Part shown: positions 1-9,264 of the stretch, piece after piece | How the letters are laid out: every line of letters begins with the position of its first letter | Position numbering within the stretch: the first letter of the stretch is position 1 | Assembly (NCBI RefSeq): GCF_002282895.1 | Contig: NZ_NRRB01000001.1 | Location: 496,001 to 560,000, forward strand | Reading direction: 5' to 3' | Length of the DNA: 64,000 nt | Source of the DNA: Paraferrimonas haliotis | GTDB lineage: Bacteria > Pseudomonadota > Gammaproteobacteria > Enterobacterales > Shewanellaceae | Program-made: the position numbers and the translations under genes | Notes under the pieces: model-generated | Told to the model about the DNA's origin: nothing | What the model saw: the letters and a program-made list of their open reading frames with translations, nothing else | Databases searched by the model: none

Positions 1-312
1 GTTGATGTCAGGAGACTGTTTGCCAATGGTGTTCAAAATAGCACAAGAGTCGGCGTCAAACCCCATATCAGAATGGGTGTAACCGATTTCTCGAACCGTT
101 TTTCGGGTTAATTCTTCAATGTCGACCCAAGCGCTGGTGGTGATTTCGCCACCCACCATGACCATGCCTGTTTTTACGTAGGTTTCGCAGGCGACACGAG
201 CCTTAGGATCTTGGGCAATAATCGCGTCAAGTACGGCGTCGGAAATTTGATCCGCAATTTTATCCGGATGACCTTCAGATACTGATTCTGAAGTAAATAG
301 TTGTTTTGCCAT
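1..312 (-). CDS. metK: S-adenosylmethionine synthetase, N-terminal 104 residues (gene runs off the window)
   Basis: MetK makes S-adenosylmethionine from methionine and ATP in the cytoplasm. The minus-strand frame opens with ATG at 312 and reads [20 protein letters not shown], the conserved MetK N-terminus in which the G-H-P-D-K segment helps bind ATP and metal. It stays open to base 1, so only about a quarter of the usual ~385 residues is present; the rest lies to the left of the window. The gene is divergent from tkt, as in several gammaproteobacteria, and four tandem MetJ-like boxes lie 38-69 bp upstream, pointing to repression by MetJ when SAM is abundant. The identity is very secure; only the 3' end is unseen. 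Confidence 0.97.
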   Translation of the reverse strand, partial: MAKQLFTSESVSEGHPDKIADQISDAVLDAIIAQDPKARVACETYVKTGMVMVGGEITTSAWVDIEELTRKTVREIGYTHSDMGFDADSCAILNTIGKQSPDIN

Positions 313-349
313 GGTTATCTTCTCATCTCTTGTAAAGAGTTATCCGTAA

Positions 350-381
350 ATACGTATAGAGGTTTCTACTTCTAGACGTCT
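350..381 (-). promoter_or_regulatory. Four tandem MetJ operator boxes upstream of metK
   Basis: Consecutive 8-mers match the met-box consensus AGACGTCT: 374-381 is 8/8, 366-373 is 5/8, 358-365 is 6/8 and 350-357 is 6/8, in perfect 8-bp register. MetJ binds such tandem boxes cooperatively with SAM as corepressor. The block sits 38-69 bp upstream of the metK start, where it would overlap the promoter. Box matching is direct; binding is inferred. Confidence 0.8.
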
Positions 382-591
382 ATAATAAAACTTTCTGACA
401 GGGATGCTAGTGAAAAATTTCAATTAATTAAAGCAGAATACGGAAGAAATGTTCAAATGGTTGCCTTGAGTCACAAATAATTGTGAATATTGTTGAACTA
501 ACTCTCAAATTCATTTGCGTCTTGTCGGTGCCTCTGGGAAAATATAGCGCCCCTTAATTTCTCACTTAAATTGACTATAGCAGGAGAGACT

Positions 592-2586
592 ATGTCTTCT
601 CGTAAAGACCTCGCCAATGCCATCCGAGTACTGAGTATGGATGCCGTTCAAAAAGCTAATTCTGGCCACCCAGGTGCCCCAATGGGTATGGCTGATATAG
701 CCGAAGTTTTATGGCGTGACTTTTTAAAGCACAACCCAAGTAACCCAGATTGGGCCGACCGAGATCGCTTTATCTTATCCAATGGTCACGGTTCTATGTT
801 GCTCTATTCTCTGCTGCACTTGTCCGGATACGATTTAAGCATTGACGATTTGAAAAATTTCCGTCAATTGCACTCACGCACACCAGGCCACCCCGAGTTC
901 GGTTATGCCCCCGGTGTTGAAACGACCACTGGCCCACTGGGTCAAGGCATTACCAATGCGGTCGGCATGGCCATTGCTGAGAAAGCGTTAGCTGCTCAAT
1001 TTAATCGTCCGGGCCACGACATTGTCGATCACTTCACCTACGTGTTCATGGGTGATGGCTGTTTGATGGAAGGCATTTCTCACGAAGCTTGTTCTTTAGC
1101 GGGCACACTAGGCTTAGGCAAGTTGGTTGCGTTTTGGGACGACAACGGCATTTCCATCGACGGTGAAGTTGAAGGTTGGTTCTCTGACGATACGCCAAAA
1201 CGTTTTGAATCTTATGGCTGGCACGTTATCGCTGATGTTGATGGCCACGATGCAGCCGCAATTAGTGCGGCGATTGCAGAGGCGAAAGCGAACACCAACC
1301 AGCCGACATTGATTTGTACCAAGACCATCATTGGTTATGGTTCTCCGAATAAGTCTGGAAGTCACGATTGTCACGGTGCACCGCTTGGTGATGCTGAGAT
1401 TCAAGCGTCTCGCGAATTCCTAGGCTGGGATAAACCTGCTTTTGAAATTCCTACCGATATTCAACAGGCGTGGGATTGCAACGACAAAGGGCAACAAGCA
1501 GAGTCGGCTTGGAACGCTAAAATGGACGCTTACAAAACGGCGCACCCAGAGCTAGCAGCGGAATTTGCTCGTCGTCAAGCCGGTGAGCTTCCAGCTGAGT
1601 GGGCTGAGAAGACCGACGCCATTATCCAAGAGTTGCAAGCGAGCCCTGCCAATATTGCGTCACGTAAAGCGTCACAAAACGCCATCGAAGCCTTTGGCCC
1701 TATGCTACCAGAGTTTATGGGTGGCTCCGCCGACTTAGCAGGCTCTAACCTAACTCTATGGTCAGGCTCTAAAGGTCTAGAAGCAAAAGACGCTAGCGGT
1801 AACTACGTATTTTACGGTGTTCGTGAGTTTGGTATGAGCGCCATCATGAACGGTATAGCGCTGCACAAAGGCTTTGTTCCTTACGGTGCAACCTTCCTAA
1901 TGTTTATGGAGTATGCTCGTAACGCTGTGCGTATGGCGGCGCTTATGAAGCAACGCTCTATTTTTGTCTACACTCACGACTCCATTGGCTTGGGTGAAGA
2001 TGGCCCAACTCACCAACCGGTAGAGCAAATCGCTTCTTTGCGTCAAACGCCGAATATGAGTACTTGGCGTCCTTGCGACCAAGTAGAATCGGCCATTGCT
2101 TGGAAAGCAGCGATTGAACGCAAAGACGGTCCAACCTCTTTGATTTTCTCAAGACAAAACCTAACCCAACAACCAAGAGATGCGGCGCAATTGGCCAATG
2201 CAGCCAAAGGCGGCTACGTTTTGGTTGATTGCCAAGGCACGCCGGATGTGATTCTAATTGCCACCGGCTCAGAGGTAGGTATTACCGTGGAAGCGGCAAC
2301 AGAATTAACCGCTCAAGGCCGTAAGGTTCGAGTTGTGTCGATGCCAAATACCAATGTGTTTGATCAGCAAAGCGCTGACTACCAAGAATCGGTGTTGCCA
2401 GCTTCGGTCACTAAACGGGTTGCTATTGAAGCCGGTATTGCAGACTTCTGGTACAAGTACGTTGGTTTTGGCGGCAAAATCATTGGCATGACCACCTTCG
2501 GTGAATCAGCGCCAGCCGGTGAGTTGTTTAAGATGTTTGGCTTCACCAGCGACAACATCGTAGCCACCGCCAACAGCTTGCTGTAA
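592..2586 (+). CDS. tkt: Transketolase
   Basis: Thiamine-diphosphate transketolase transfers two-carbon ketol units in the non-oxidative pentose phosphate pathway, giving fructose-6-P, glyceraldehyde-3-P and erythrose-4-P. I chose ATG 592 over an upstream TTG at 571 because CAGGAGAG lies just before it and the product begins [18 protein letters not shown], matching E. coli TktA. The length of 664 residues is normal. Visible motifs are the N-terminal A-N-S-G-H-P-G segment, the ThDP/metal motif G-D-G near residues 154-156, and the catalytic glutamate region R-E-F-G-M near 412. The epd gene begins 3 bp after its stop, so the two are almost certainly cotranscribed, and the product erythrose-4-P is the Epd substrate. 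Confidence 0.97.
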   Translation: MSSRKDLANAIRVLSMDAVQKANSGHPGAPMGMADIAEVLWRDFLKHNPSNPDWADRDRFILSNGHGSMLLYSLLHLSGYDLSIDDLKNFRQLHSRTPGHPEFGYAPGVETTTGPLGQGITNAVGMAIAEKALAAQFNRPGHDIVDHFTYVFMGDGCLMEGISHEACSLAGTLGLGKLVAFWDDNGISIDGEVEGWFSDDTPKRFESYGWHVIADVDGHDAAAISAAIAEAKANTNQPTLICTKTIIGYGSPNKSGSHDCHGAPLGDAEIQASREFLGWDKPAFEIPTDIQQAWDCNDKGQQAESAWNAKMDAYKTAHPELAAEFARRQAGELPAEWAEKTDAIIQELQASPANIASRKASQNAIEAFGPMLPEFMGGSADLAGSNLTLWSGSKGLEAKDASGNYVFYGVREFGMSAIMNGIALHKGFVPYGATFLMFMEYARNAVRMAALMKQRSIFVYTHDSIGLGEDGPTHQPVEQIASLRQTPNMSTWRPCDQVESAIAWKAAIERKDGPTSLIFSRQNLTQQPRDAAQLANAAKGGYVLVDCQGTPDVILIATGSEVGITVEAATELTAQGRKVRVVSMPNTNVFDQQSADYQESVLPASVTKRVAIEAGIADFWYKYVGFGGKIIGMTTFGESAPAGELFKMFGFTSDNIVATANSLL

Positions 2587-2589
2587 TCC

Positions 2590-3612
2590 ATGATTCGGGT
2601 TGCAATCAATGGCTATGGTCGTATTGGGCGCTCAGTATTGCGCGCCCTGTATGAACTCGGGCAACGCTCGTTAGTGCAAATTGTTGCCATTAACGAGCTG
2701 GCCGACTCCAAAGCCATTGCCCATTTAACAAAATACGATACCACCCACGGTCGTTTTGGGTTAGAGGTTGCGCTGGCTGGTGACGATCATTTGCTCATTG
2801 GTCACGACGACATTCAGCTGTTGAGCATCAATGATGCGGCTTTGCTGCCTTGGCAGCAACTGGATATTGATGTGGTCATTGAAGCAAGTGGTACTTTGAA
2901 TACACGCCAAGCTTGCCAAGCCCACATTGACGCAGGGGCGAAACAGGTACTTATTAGTCATCCCGCCAGTCAAGACGTGGATGCCACCATAGTATATGGG
3001 GTGAATGAACACACCCTAACCGGTCATGAAACCATTGTCTCGAACGCGTCTTGCACCACCAATTGCAGCGTTCCAGTCATTAGCGTGTTAGACAAGGCAT
3101 TCGGTGTCGAAAGCGGCGCCATCACAACCATTCATTCGGCGATGAATGATCAACAAGTCATCGATGCTTATCATGATGATTTGCGACGCACCCGAGCCGC
3201 TGGCCAGTCTATCATTCCGGTAGACACCAAGTTGGCGGTGGGCATTGAACGCATATTGCCTCACCTAGCCAATAAGTTTGAGGCCATTTCTGTGCGCGTA
3301 CCAACGGTTAACGTTACCGCAATGGATGTCACCTTAACCCTAACTGACGCGGTTGATATTGAGTTGATCAACCAAACCCTTGCCAAAGCCTCCGATGAGC
3401 AGTTCAGTGGGATATTAGGGTTCACCATGGAACCGCTCGTGTCCGCCGATTTCAATCACGATCCGCGTTCTTGTGTGGTGGATGGCACTCAAACTCGCGT
3501 CAGTGCAAATCACTTGGTTAAGATGCTGCTGTGGTGCGATAACGAGTGGGGATTTGCCAACCGGATGCTGGATACAGCAATTACCATGGCCCGTTTAAGA
3601 AGAACAATTTAA
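2590..3612 (+). CDS. epd: D-erythrose-4-phosphate dehydrogenase
   Basis: Epd is a GapA-family enzyme that oxidises erythrose-4-P to 4-phosphoerythronate, the first step of DXP-dependent pyridoxal-5'-phosphate synthesis. The N-terminal NAD-binding loop reads [17 protein letters not shown]. The nucleophilic cysteine lies at residue 155 in the S-N-A-S-C-T-T-N-C motif. I prefer Epd over GAPDH because of Epd-typical stretches ([49 protein letters not shown]) and the tkt-epd-pgk gene order. At 340 residues it has the family length. No strong Shine-Dalgarno sequence precedes ATG 2590, which is 3 bp after tkt, so coupled translation is likely. Confidence 0.95.
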   Translation: MIRVAINGYGRIGRSVLRALYELGQRSLVQIVAINELADSKAIAHLTKYDTTHGRFGLEVALAGDDHLLIGHDDIQLLSINDAALLPWQQLDIDVVIEASGTLNTRQACQAHIDAGAKQVLISHPASQDVDATIVYGVNEHTLTGHETIVSNASCTTNCSVPVISVLDKAFGVESGAITTIHSAMNDQQVIDAYHDDLRRTRAAGQSIIPVDTKLAVGIERILPHLANKFEAISVRVPTVNVTAMDVTLTLTDAVDIELINQTLAKASDEQFSGILGFTMEPLVSADFNHDPRSCVVDGTQTRVSANHLVKMLLWCDNEWGFANRMLDTAITMARLRRTI

Positions 3613-3639
3613 TTATCTACCTATAGAAAAGGAAACATC

Positions 3640-4818
3640 ATGTCTGTGTTAACCATGGCAGAGTTAGATTTACAGGGTAAACGCGTACTTATTCGAGAAG
3701 ATCTCAATGTGCCGGTTGCCAACGGTAAAGTGACCAGTGATGCGCGACTTCGAGCAGCCTTGCCCAGTATTCAATTGGCTTTAGATAAAGGCGCCAGCGT
3801 TATGGTGATGTCGCATTTAGGGCGTCCAACCGAAGGTGAATTTAACCCAGAATTTAGCTTACAACCTGTGGTGGATTACCTCAACGAAGCTTTGCCTCAA
3901 CAGGTGGAGTTAGTGAGTGATTATTTACAAGGCGTTTCACCAAGCGCTGACAAAGTATTGGTGTTTGAAAACGTCCGTTTTAATCCAGGCGAAAAGAAAA
4001 ATGATGACGCCTTAGCTAAACAACTTGCCGGCTTGTGCGATGTGTTTGTGATGGACGCCTTTGGCACCGCCCATCGAGCTCAGGCCTCTACCCATGGTGT
4101 TGCAAAATATGCCCCTGTTGCCTGCGCCGGACCTTTGCTAAAAGGCGAGTTGGATGCGTTAGGAAAAGCGCTCGATAACCCTAAGCGACCTTTGGTTGCC
4201 ATTGTTGGTGGCTCTAAAGTATCTACTAAGCTTACAGTGTTAGAGAGCTTAAGTAACATCGTCGACCAGCTGGTTGTGGGTGGCGGTATTGCCAATACAT
4301 TTATTGCAGCGCAAGGACACAGCGTTGGTAAATCTCTGTATGAAGCGGACTTGGTTGATGAAGCTAAAAAGCTCACCGCCAACGCTCAAGCCAGAGGCGG
4401 CGATATTCCGGTGCCAACTGACGTTGTTTGTGGCACCGTATTTAGCTCAGAAGCTGAAGCCACACTTAAACCGGTAACCGATGTTAGCCAAGACGACATG
4501 ATTTTCGATATTGGGCCAGACAGTGCAGAAGCCCTCGCCAACGTGCTAGAAAGTGCTGGCACCATTGTTTGGAATGGTCCAGTTGGGGTGTTTGAATTCG
4601 ACCAATTTGGTGCTGGAACGCAGCGCATTGCCCAAGCGATAGCGGCAAGCGATGCTTTCTCCATTGCAGGCGGTGGCGACACCCTAGCCGCAGTGGACAA
4701 GTACCAGATTGCCGACAAGGTTTCCTACATATCCACTGGCGGTGGCGCCTTTTTAGAGTTTTTAGAAGGCAAGAAATTGCCGGCGGTTGAAATCTTAGAA
4801 CAGCGTGCAGCCAAATAA
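3640..4818 (+). CDS. pgk: Phosphoglycerate kinase
   Basis: Pgk interconverts 1,3-bisphosphoglycerate plus ADP with 3-phosphoglycerate plus ATP in glycolysis and gluconeogenesis. The start is supported by AAGGAAA eight bases before ATG 3640. The substrate-binding N-domain shows [10 protein letters not shown] near residues 15-24 and M-S-H-L-G-R-P near 58-64. The C-domain has GGSKVSTKL and the nucleotide-binding glycine-rich GGGDTLAAV near 344-352. The length of 392 residues is typical. It sits 27 bp downstream of epd and 139 bp upstream of fba, the conserved enterobacterial order. Confidence 0.97.
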   Translation: MSVLTMAELDLQGKRVLIREDLNVPVANGKVTSDARLRAALPSIQLALDKGASVMVMSHLGRPTEGEFNPEFSLQPVVDYLNEALPQQVELVSDYLQGVSPSADKVLVFENVRFNPGEKKNDDALAKQLAGLCDVFVMDAFGTAHRAQASTHGVAKYAPVACAGPLLKGELDALGKALDNPKRPLVAIVGGSKVSTKLTVLESLSNIVDQLVVGGGIANTFIAAQGHSVGKSLYEADLVDEAKKLTANAQARGGDIPVPTDVVCGTVFSSEAEATLKPVTDVSQDDMIFDIGPDSAEALANVLESAGTIVWNGPVGVFEFDQFGAGTQRIAQAIAASDAFSIAGGGDTLAAVDKYQIADKVSYISTGGGAFLEFLEGKKLPAVEILEQRAAK

Positions 4819-4957
4819 TTAGATTTGCGATTTTTTGCTTTTATTCCATGCTTATGGTGTGCATTAGAAGCGATATAAAGTCCGTTAAAAGTTAGCAATA
4901 TCATTCGAGTAATCACGTAGTGAGTTGCCTCACTTACGAAATTGGAGTTTCGATACC

Positions 4958-6025
4958 ATGGCATTAATTTCTTTACGCCAACTGTTAGACCACGCTGCTG
5001 AGCACAACTACGGTGTGCCAGCGTTTAACGTAAATAACTTAGAGCAAATGCGCGCTATCATGCACGCTGCCGAGCTCACCAACAGCCCGGTCATTGTTCA
5101 GGCCTCTGCGGGCGCGCGTAAATACGCCCGTCCACAGTTCTTGAAATACTTAATGGAAGCCGCACTGGAGCAATACCCAGATATCCCAGTGTGTATTCAT
5201 CAAGATCACGGTACTCACCCTGACGTTTGCCAACGTTCGATTCAGTTAGGTATGTCGTCAGTGATGATGGATGGATCGTTAATGGCCGATGGCAAGACAC
5301 CAGCGGACTACGAGTACAACGTCGATGTAACTCGCCGCACCGTAGCTTTTGCACACGCCTGTGGGGTTTCAGTAGAAGGTGAAATCGGTTGTCTTGGCAG
5401 CTTGGAAACCGGTCAAGCGGGTGAAGAAGATGGCATTGGTGCCGAGGGTACTTTGAGCATGGACCAAATGCTTACCAGCCCTGAAGAAGCCGCGCAGTTC
5501 GTTGCGGATACTCACGTTGATGCCTTAGCCATTGCCATTGGTACCAGCCACGGTGCTTACAAGTTCTCGAAGAAACCGAGCGGTGATGTGTTGCGTATTG
5601 ACCGCATCAAAGAGATTCACGAACGCATTCCAAACACCCACTTAGTGATGCACGGTTCTTCTTCTGTACCTCAAGAGTGGCTGGAGATCATCAACCAATA
5701 CGGTGGCGAAATTCCAGAAACATACGGTGTACCGGTTGAGGAAATTGTTGAAGGCATTAAGTACGGTGTTCGTAAAGTGAATATTGATACCGACCTGCGT
5801 TTAGCGTCAACGGGAGCAGTTCGTAAGTTCTTGGCAGAGAACCCGTCTGAATTTGATCCTCGTAAGTTCTTGAAAGCGTCTCAAGAAGCCATGACTCAAA
5901 TTTGTATTGACCGCTATGAAGCGTTTGGTACTGCAGGTCAGGGCTCTAAAATCAAACCAAAAAGCTTGCAAGCAATGTACAAAGCCTATCAAACCGGTGA
6001 GCTTAACCCTCAGGTTAAGTTGTAA
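4958..6025 (+). CDS. fba: Fructose-bisphosphate aldolase, class II
   Basis: This zinc-dependent aldolase reversibly cleaves fructose-1,6-bisphosphate to DHAP and glyceraldehyde-3-P. ATG 4958 gives 355 residues beginning [24 protein letters not shown] ten bases upstream supports it over the longer frame from 4925. Metal and substrate motifs are visible: [30 protein letters not shown] and K-V-N-I-D-T-D. The sequence is of the Calvin-cycle/Pseudomonas-Vibrio type rather than the E. coli FbaA (class IIA) type, although it occupies the fbaA position after pgk. A hairpin terminator follows. Confidence 0.95.
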   Translation: MALISLRQLLDHAAEHNYGVPAFNVNNLEQMRAIMHAAELTNSPVIVQASAGARKYARPQFLKYLMEAALEQYPDIPVCIHQDHGTHPDVCQRSIQLGMSSVMMDGSLMADGKTPADYEYNVDVTRRTVAFAHACGVSVEGEIGCLGSLETGQAGEEDGIGAEGTLSMDQMLTSPEEAAQFVADTHVDALAIAIGTSHGAYKFSKKPSGDVLRIDRIKEIHERIPNTHLVMHGSSSVPQEWLEIINQYGGEIPETYGVPVEEIVEGIKYGVRKVNIDTDLRLASTGAVRKFLAENPSEFDPRKFLKASQEAMTQICIDRYEAFGTAGQGSKIKPKSLQAMYKAYQTGELNPQVKL

Positions 6026-6041
6026 AATTAAGCAATTGAAT

Positions 6042-6069
6042 AAAAAGCGCCTTCAAAGGCGCTTTTTTT
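6042..6069 (+). terminator. Intrinsic terminator after fba
   Basis: AAAAAGCGCC at 6042-6051 pairs with GGCGCTTTTT at 6058-6067 around a 6-nt loop, followed by a T run. A second AT-rich inverted repeat (CACAAAAAA at 6083-6091 with TTTTTTGTG at 6097-6105) follows closely and may reinforce termination. Confidence 0.9.
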
Positions 6070-6175
6070 ATGCGGTCTTTACCACAAAAAAGGCGTTTTT
6101 TTGTGACCTGGGTAGTGTTAAACTGCAGACACAATAAAGTTACTAAAAGATAACATCATCATTTAGGGGTAGATA

Positions 6176-6940
6176 ATGAAGCGAACTTTGATTGCAGCGG
6201 CGCTGATGGTGCCAGCTATGGCGATGGCCGAAGAGGTAAAACCAAGCTTTAGTGGCGAAGCCGAACTTGGTGCGACCATTACCTCAGGAAACACCAAAAC
6301 CACTTCGGTGAAAGGTAAGATTGACGTTAATCATCACATCAGCAATTGGGACAACCAATATCTGCTTGAAGGTCTGTATAAAGACGATACTCAAAAAGAC
6401 GAGAACGACGTTGAGCAGCGCGTAAAAACCGCTGAGAACTACCGTGCCCTAGTGCAAGGAAACTATCGCTTTACTGAAACCAATTATCTATTCATCAACG
6501 GTACCTATGAAGTGGATGAGTTTGGTGGTTATGACTGGCGTGGTAAAGGCTCTGCGGGTTACGGTCACCGCTTTTATGAAAATGGCTCCACCATTTTAGA
6601 TGTTGAAATCGGTCCGGGTTATGTTACTACCCAATACCCAGCTAAAGGCGATGGTACTGCAGACAATCCGTTTATTGAGTCGCGTCGTGACCAAGAGTGG
6701 GTTGCGCACGGTAAATTGAACTTCAGCACCGATATCAGTGACTCAGCCACCTTTAAACAATTGTTCATTGTGGATGCAGGCAACCGTGTAGACGCTCGTT
6801 CGGAAACGTCGATTTCAGCGTCGTTAGTCGGCTCTCTAGCGATGAAAGTGGCTGTGGTGGTGAAGTACAACTCCGATCCCGAGCCTACCTTCAAAAACAC
6901 AGATACCGAAACCAACGTAACCTTGCTTTATAAGTTCTAA
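6176..6940 (+). CDS. DUF481 family outer-membrane protein
   Basis: The 254-residue product starts with a clear signal peptide (MKRTLIAAALMVPAMAMA, cleavage before EEV). The mature part opens FSGEAELGATITSGNTKTTS, the DUF481/YdiY hallmark, and alternates short beta-strand-like segments ending in a terminal aromatic (LLYKF), typical of outer-membrane barrels. The family has no settled function; salt or acid induction has been reported for YdiY-type proteins. The gene stands alone with its own leader after the fba terminator and converges on the PAS sensor gene 10 bp away. Outer-membrane placement is confident; the role is unknown. Confidence 0.85.
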   Translation: MKRTLIAAALMVPAMAMAEEVKPSFSGEAELGATITSGNTKTTSVKGKIDVNHHISNWDNQYLLEGLYKDDTQKDENDVEQRVKTAENYRALVQGNYRFTETNYLFINGTYEVDEFGGYDWRGKGSAGYGHRFYENGSTILDVEIGPGYVTTQYPAKGDGTADNPFIESRRDQEWVAHGKLNFSTDISDSATFKQLFIVDAGNRVDARSETSISASLVGSLAMKVAVVVKYNSDPEPTFKNTDTETNVTLLYKF

Positions 6941-6950
6941 GCTCGGTAGG

Positions 6951-9149
6951 TTACTTCGAAAAAGCTAAGCAAATTTTCATACCGGACATTTGCTTAGCTC
7001 GCCCTAACGCTACTTCCAGTTGGCTAAGCAATTGAGTTAACTCCGCAGCTTTAGGGTTTCCACTGATAGCGACACTGATACGCTCTTCACGGTCATATCG
7101 AGTGATAGATTGCATGACTTGTGTGGCTTTGTGATAAAGCTGCTGTGCTTCACTATCAGCCGTTACAACCAAGGTTTGGCCGTTAAACCATGGCATAATT
7201 TTCCACGCACTTGGCAGTTGCAATCTTAACTGCTCTTGTAATTCTTGCTCTAACTCTTGATCTTGGCCCAGCGCAAAGGCATTGATTGGGCTCACATCAA
7301 ACAACATCACATTCAACAGCGCGCGTTGCGGTTTAGAAAGCCCGTCAAAGTATGCGGTTAGCTGCTGTTGGCTGGTGGACTGCAAATCGAGGCTGGCTGC
7401 CTCCACTATTGGTTTATCGATGCGGGCGATAAAGGCAATGGTTGCCAGTTGGCCATCTTCTGAGAAGTGTCCTCGGCCACTGATGTGCAAGGTGACAGGG
7501 TCTTGCGTATCAGACACAAAGTCGATTTGGGTGTTAGACAACTGATGATGCTTGCATTGGTGAAGAATGCGTTGCCAAGCTTGCTCAGATTGTTCATTAA
7601 GGAGTTGCTCCAAATTCTCACCGGCCAATTCCAAGTGATATTGCTGCAAGAACTGATAGTAGGCCGCGTTTGCTTTTAAAATAACGCCATGGGCGTCACT
7701 TAGAATGCTGATGCTGGCTACGTCCAGTTGTTTGCGTTGCAGCGTTATTTCATCACGCAAAGCGTGCAAGGTACTATCGTCGAAAAGGGTCAGTAAAAAT
7801 TGATTGACGGATTCACCGCCCACCACGAAGGCCGCTATTGGTCTAAGCTCAATGCGAATTGGCTTGCCTTTAAAGGTAATGGATTGAATGCTGCCTGTAG
7901 ACGAAGCATCGGCCAGCATTTGCTTTGTCGCCTGCTCGGTTTGCTCCAAAATACTGGTTAAACTGGCGTCTTCAAGCTGCTGCGAATAGGTAAAGAACTC
8001 TCTTGCGGCATCGTTGGCAAACAACACCCGGTAATTTGAAGACACGATTAAGCAGGGTAGACTATTGCCAAATAGCCCATTAGCTAAGTTATGGCTATAA
8101 CCGCGATTGCTGCGTTCGTTCCTCAGTAATACGGTGCTAATCACTAGAGCAAGTAAGAGTAAGCAGATGAAGGCAGCGATGCCGAAGATAATCCGAGTGT
8201 GGAGGGCTAACAAGCGATCGACATCGTTCTTGGTGAGCTCGGTGACCAAATAGTAATTTTGCTTGAAGGCTTCTGAGCTATTGGATAAATCGGCTCTGAT
8301 AAATACATAGGTTGCGTTCTCGTCTTTAAATTGACCGAAGCCTTGCTCTTTCACTTCGTGCCACAGATAAGGCGAAGAAACCGCTAGATTATCGCCTATG
8401 GTGGATACCAGTTGGCTTGATTGGTTAAGGCCGCGATGAAAGAACATGGTACCCATCGAGTCCAACGCGATAACCGGTGTTTGACTGAGACTCAAGGTGG
8501 GGGCAGTCAGGTTAAAAATACGCTCTGCGGACACGTAATGAGCAAAGTAGCCCGCTATTTTTCCTGGACGAGATTCAATGGCATTGATCAAGTAAAAAGT
8601 CGGAATGAACTTGCCATCAACTAAGCGAATTTTGAAGTCAGAGGCAAAGTAGGTGGTTGGGTCTTCGAGATCGTAACCTTTCTCGGCTAAATCTGGCATG
8701 TACTCAGGCATGGCTTTGCTGTTGCTGCGCAACAAAACTTTACCCTCAGCGTCATAGAAGGCGAGGCCTAACATGGAATCGAGCTTTCTGGTGTAACCTC
8801 GCCATTTGCCTCTTAGTAAGGAAGCATTTTTTTTCTCAGGAGAGGCTAAATAAACCTCGAAATCTTTGGCCTTGGCAAACAGCTCAGTTCGAACCACTTG
8901 GCGCTTCATTTCGGCAGTAGTTAATACCGCGATGGATTGCAGTTTATTGTACGCTTGCTGTGCCCATTGTTGGACGTAGTGCTGTTTATGGCTTTCAGAA
9001 ATGCGATGGGCGCCAAAGAACACGCCACAAATGACGGACAAAGTTAAAACAACAATGAGAGCGATGCGGGCTTTACCCCAATACAAAGGCTGCAACACGG
9101 TATGCAGTGAGTTGAAGTCTTTGGTATTGATGCCGCGTGATGTGAACAT
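6951..9149 (-). CDS. Membrane PAS sensor protein with no intact output domain
   Basis: The 732-residue protein has a membrane anchor near residues 28-50, a large extracytoplasmic region of about 270 residues that looks like a double-Cache/PDC sensor (TYFASDFKIRLVDGKFIPTFYL), and a second membrane helix near 325-347 (IIFGIAAFICLLLLALVIST). Two PAS-like segments follow (LPCLIVSSNYRVLFANDAAR and ISILSDAHGVILKANAAYYQ). The last ~150 residues resemble a degenerate GGDEF fold but have no GGDEF, EAL, kinase or methyl-accepting motif. It may sense a small molecule and signal by protein contact. ATG 9149 is the only sensible start. The 3' codons also encode a terminator-like hairpin. No specific family name is assigned. 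Confidence 0.75.
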   Translation of the reverse strand: MFTSRGINTKDFNSLHTVLQPLYWGKARIALIVVLTLSVICGVFFGAHRISESHKQHYVQQWAQQAYNKLQSIAVLTTAEMKRQVVRTELFAKAKDFEVYLASPEKKNASLLRGKWRGYTRKLDSMLGLAFYDAEGKVLLRSNSKAMPEYMPDLAEKGYDLEDPTTYFASDFKIRLVDGKFIPTFYLINAIESRPGKIAGYFAHYVSAERIFNLTAPTLSLSQTPVIALDSMGTMFFHRGLNQSSQLVSTIGDNLAVSSPYLWHEVKEQGFGQFKDENATYVFIRADLSNSSEAFKQNYYLVTELTKNDVDRLLALHTRIIFGIAAFICLLLLALVISTVLLRNERSNRGYSHNLANGLFGNSLPCLIVSSNYRVLFANDAAREFFTYSQQLEDASLTSILEQTEQATKQMLADASSTGSIQSITFKGKPIRIELRPIAAFVVGGESVNQFLLTLFDDSTLHALRDEITLQRKQLDVASISILSDAHGVILKANAAYYQFLQQYHLELAGENLEQLLNEQSEQAWQRILHQCKHHQLSNTQIDFVSDTQDPVTLHISGRGHFSEDGQLATIAFIARIDKPIVEAASLDLQSTSQQQLTAYFDGLSKPQRALLNVMLFDVSPINAFALGQDQELEQELQEQLRLQLPSAWKIMPWFNGQTLVVTADSEAQQLYHKATQVMQSITRYDREERISVAISGNPKAAELTQLLSQLEVALGRAKQMSGMKICLAFSK
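6959..6998 (-). terminator. Terminator-like hairpin embedded in the 3' end of the PAS sensor gene
   Basis: GCTAAGCAAA (6964-6973 on the plus strand) and TTTGCTTAGC (6989-6998) form a perfect 10-bp inverted repeat. Read on the minus strand, the stem is followed at once by TTTTTCG, so it has intrinsic terminator form although it lies inside the last ~15 codons. Confidence 0.55.
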
Positions 9150-9230
9150 GCTTATTGAGCTTTTTTAGACTGCGTTTACAACGGGTCAATAGGCTAACAC
9201 GGGCTGAAAATTTATAAAAAACTATTGCTC

Positions 9231-9262
9231 AAAAAAGCGAAGCGGGGCACATCCCCGCTTCG
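9231..9262 (-). terminator. Intrinsic terminator of the RND efflux operon
   Basis: On the minus strand CGAAGCGGGG-ATGTG-CCCCGCTTCG is followed by CTTTTTT: a perfect 10-bp GC-rich stem with a 5-nt loop, just downstream of the permease stop at 9265. Confidence 0.9.
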
Positions 9263-9264
9263 TT

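Noticed and set aside
522-548. Sigma70 promoter (TTGTCG / TATAGC) upstream of tkt
   Set aside because: The spacer is only 15 bp and both hexamers are imperfect, so it is not listed as a feature.
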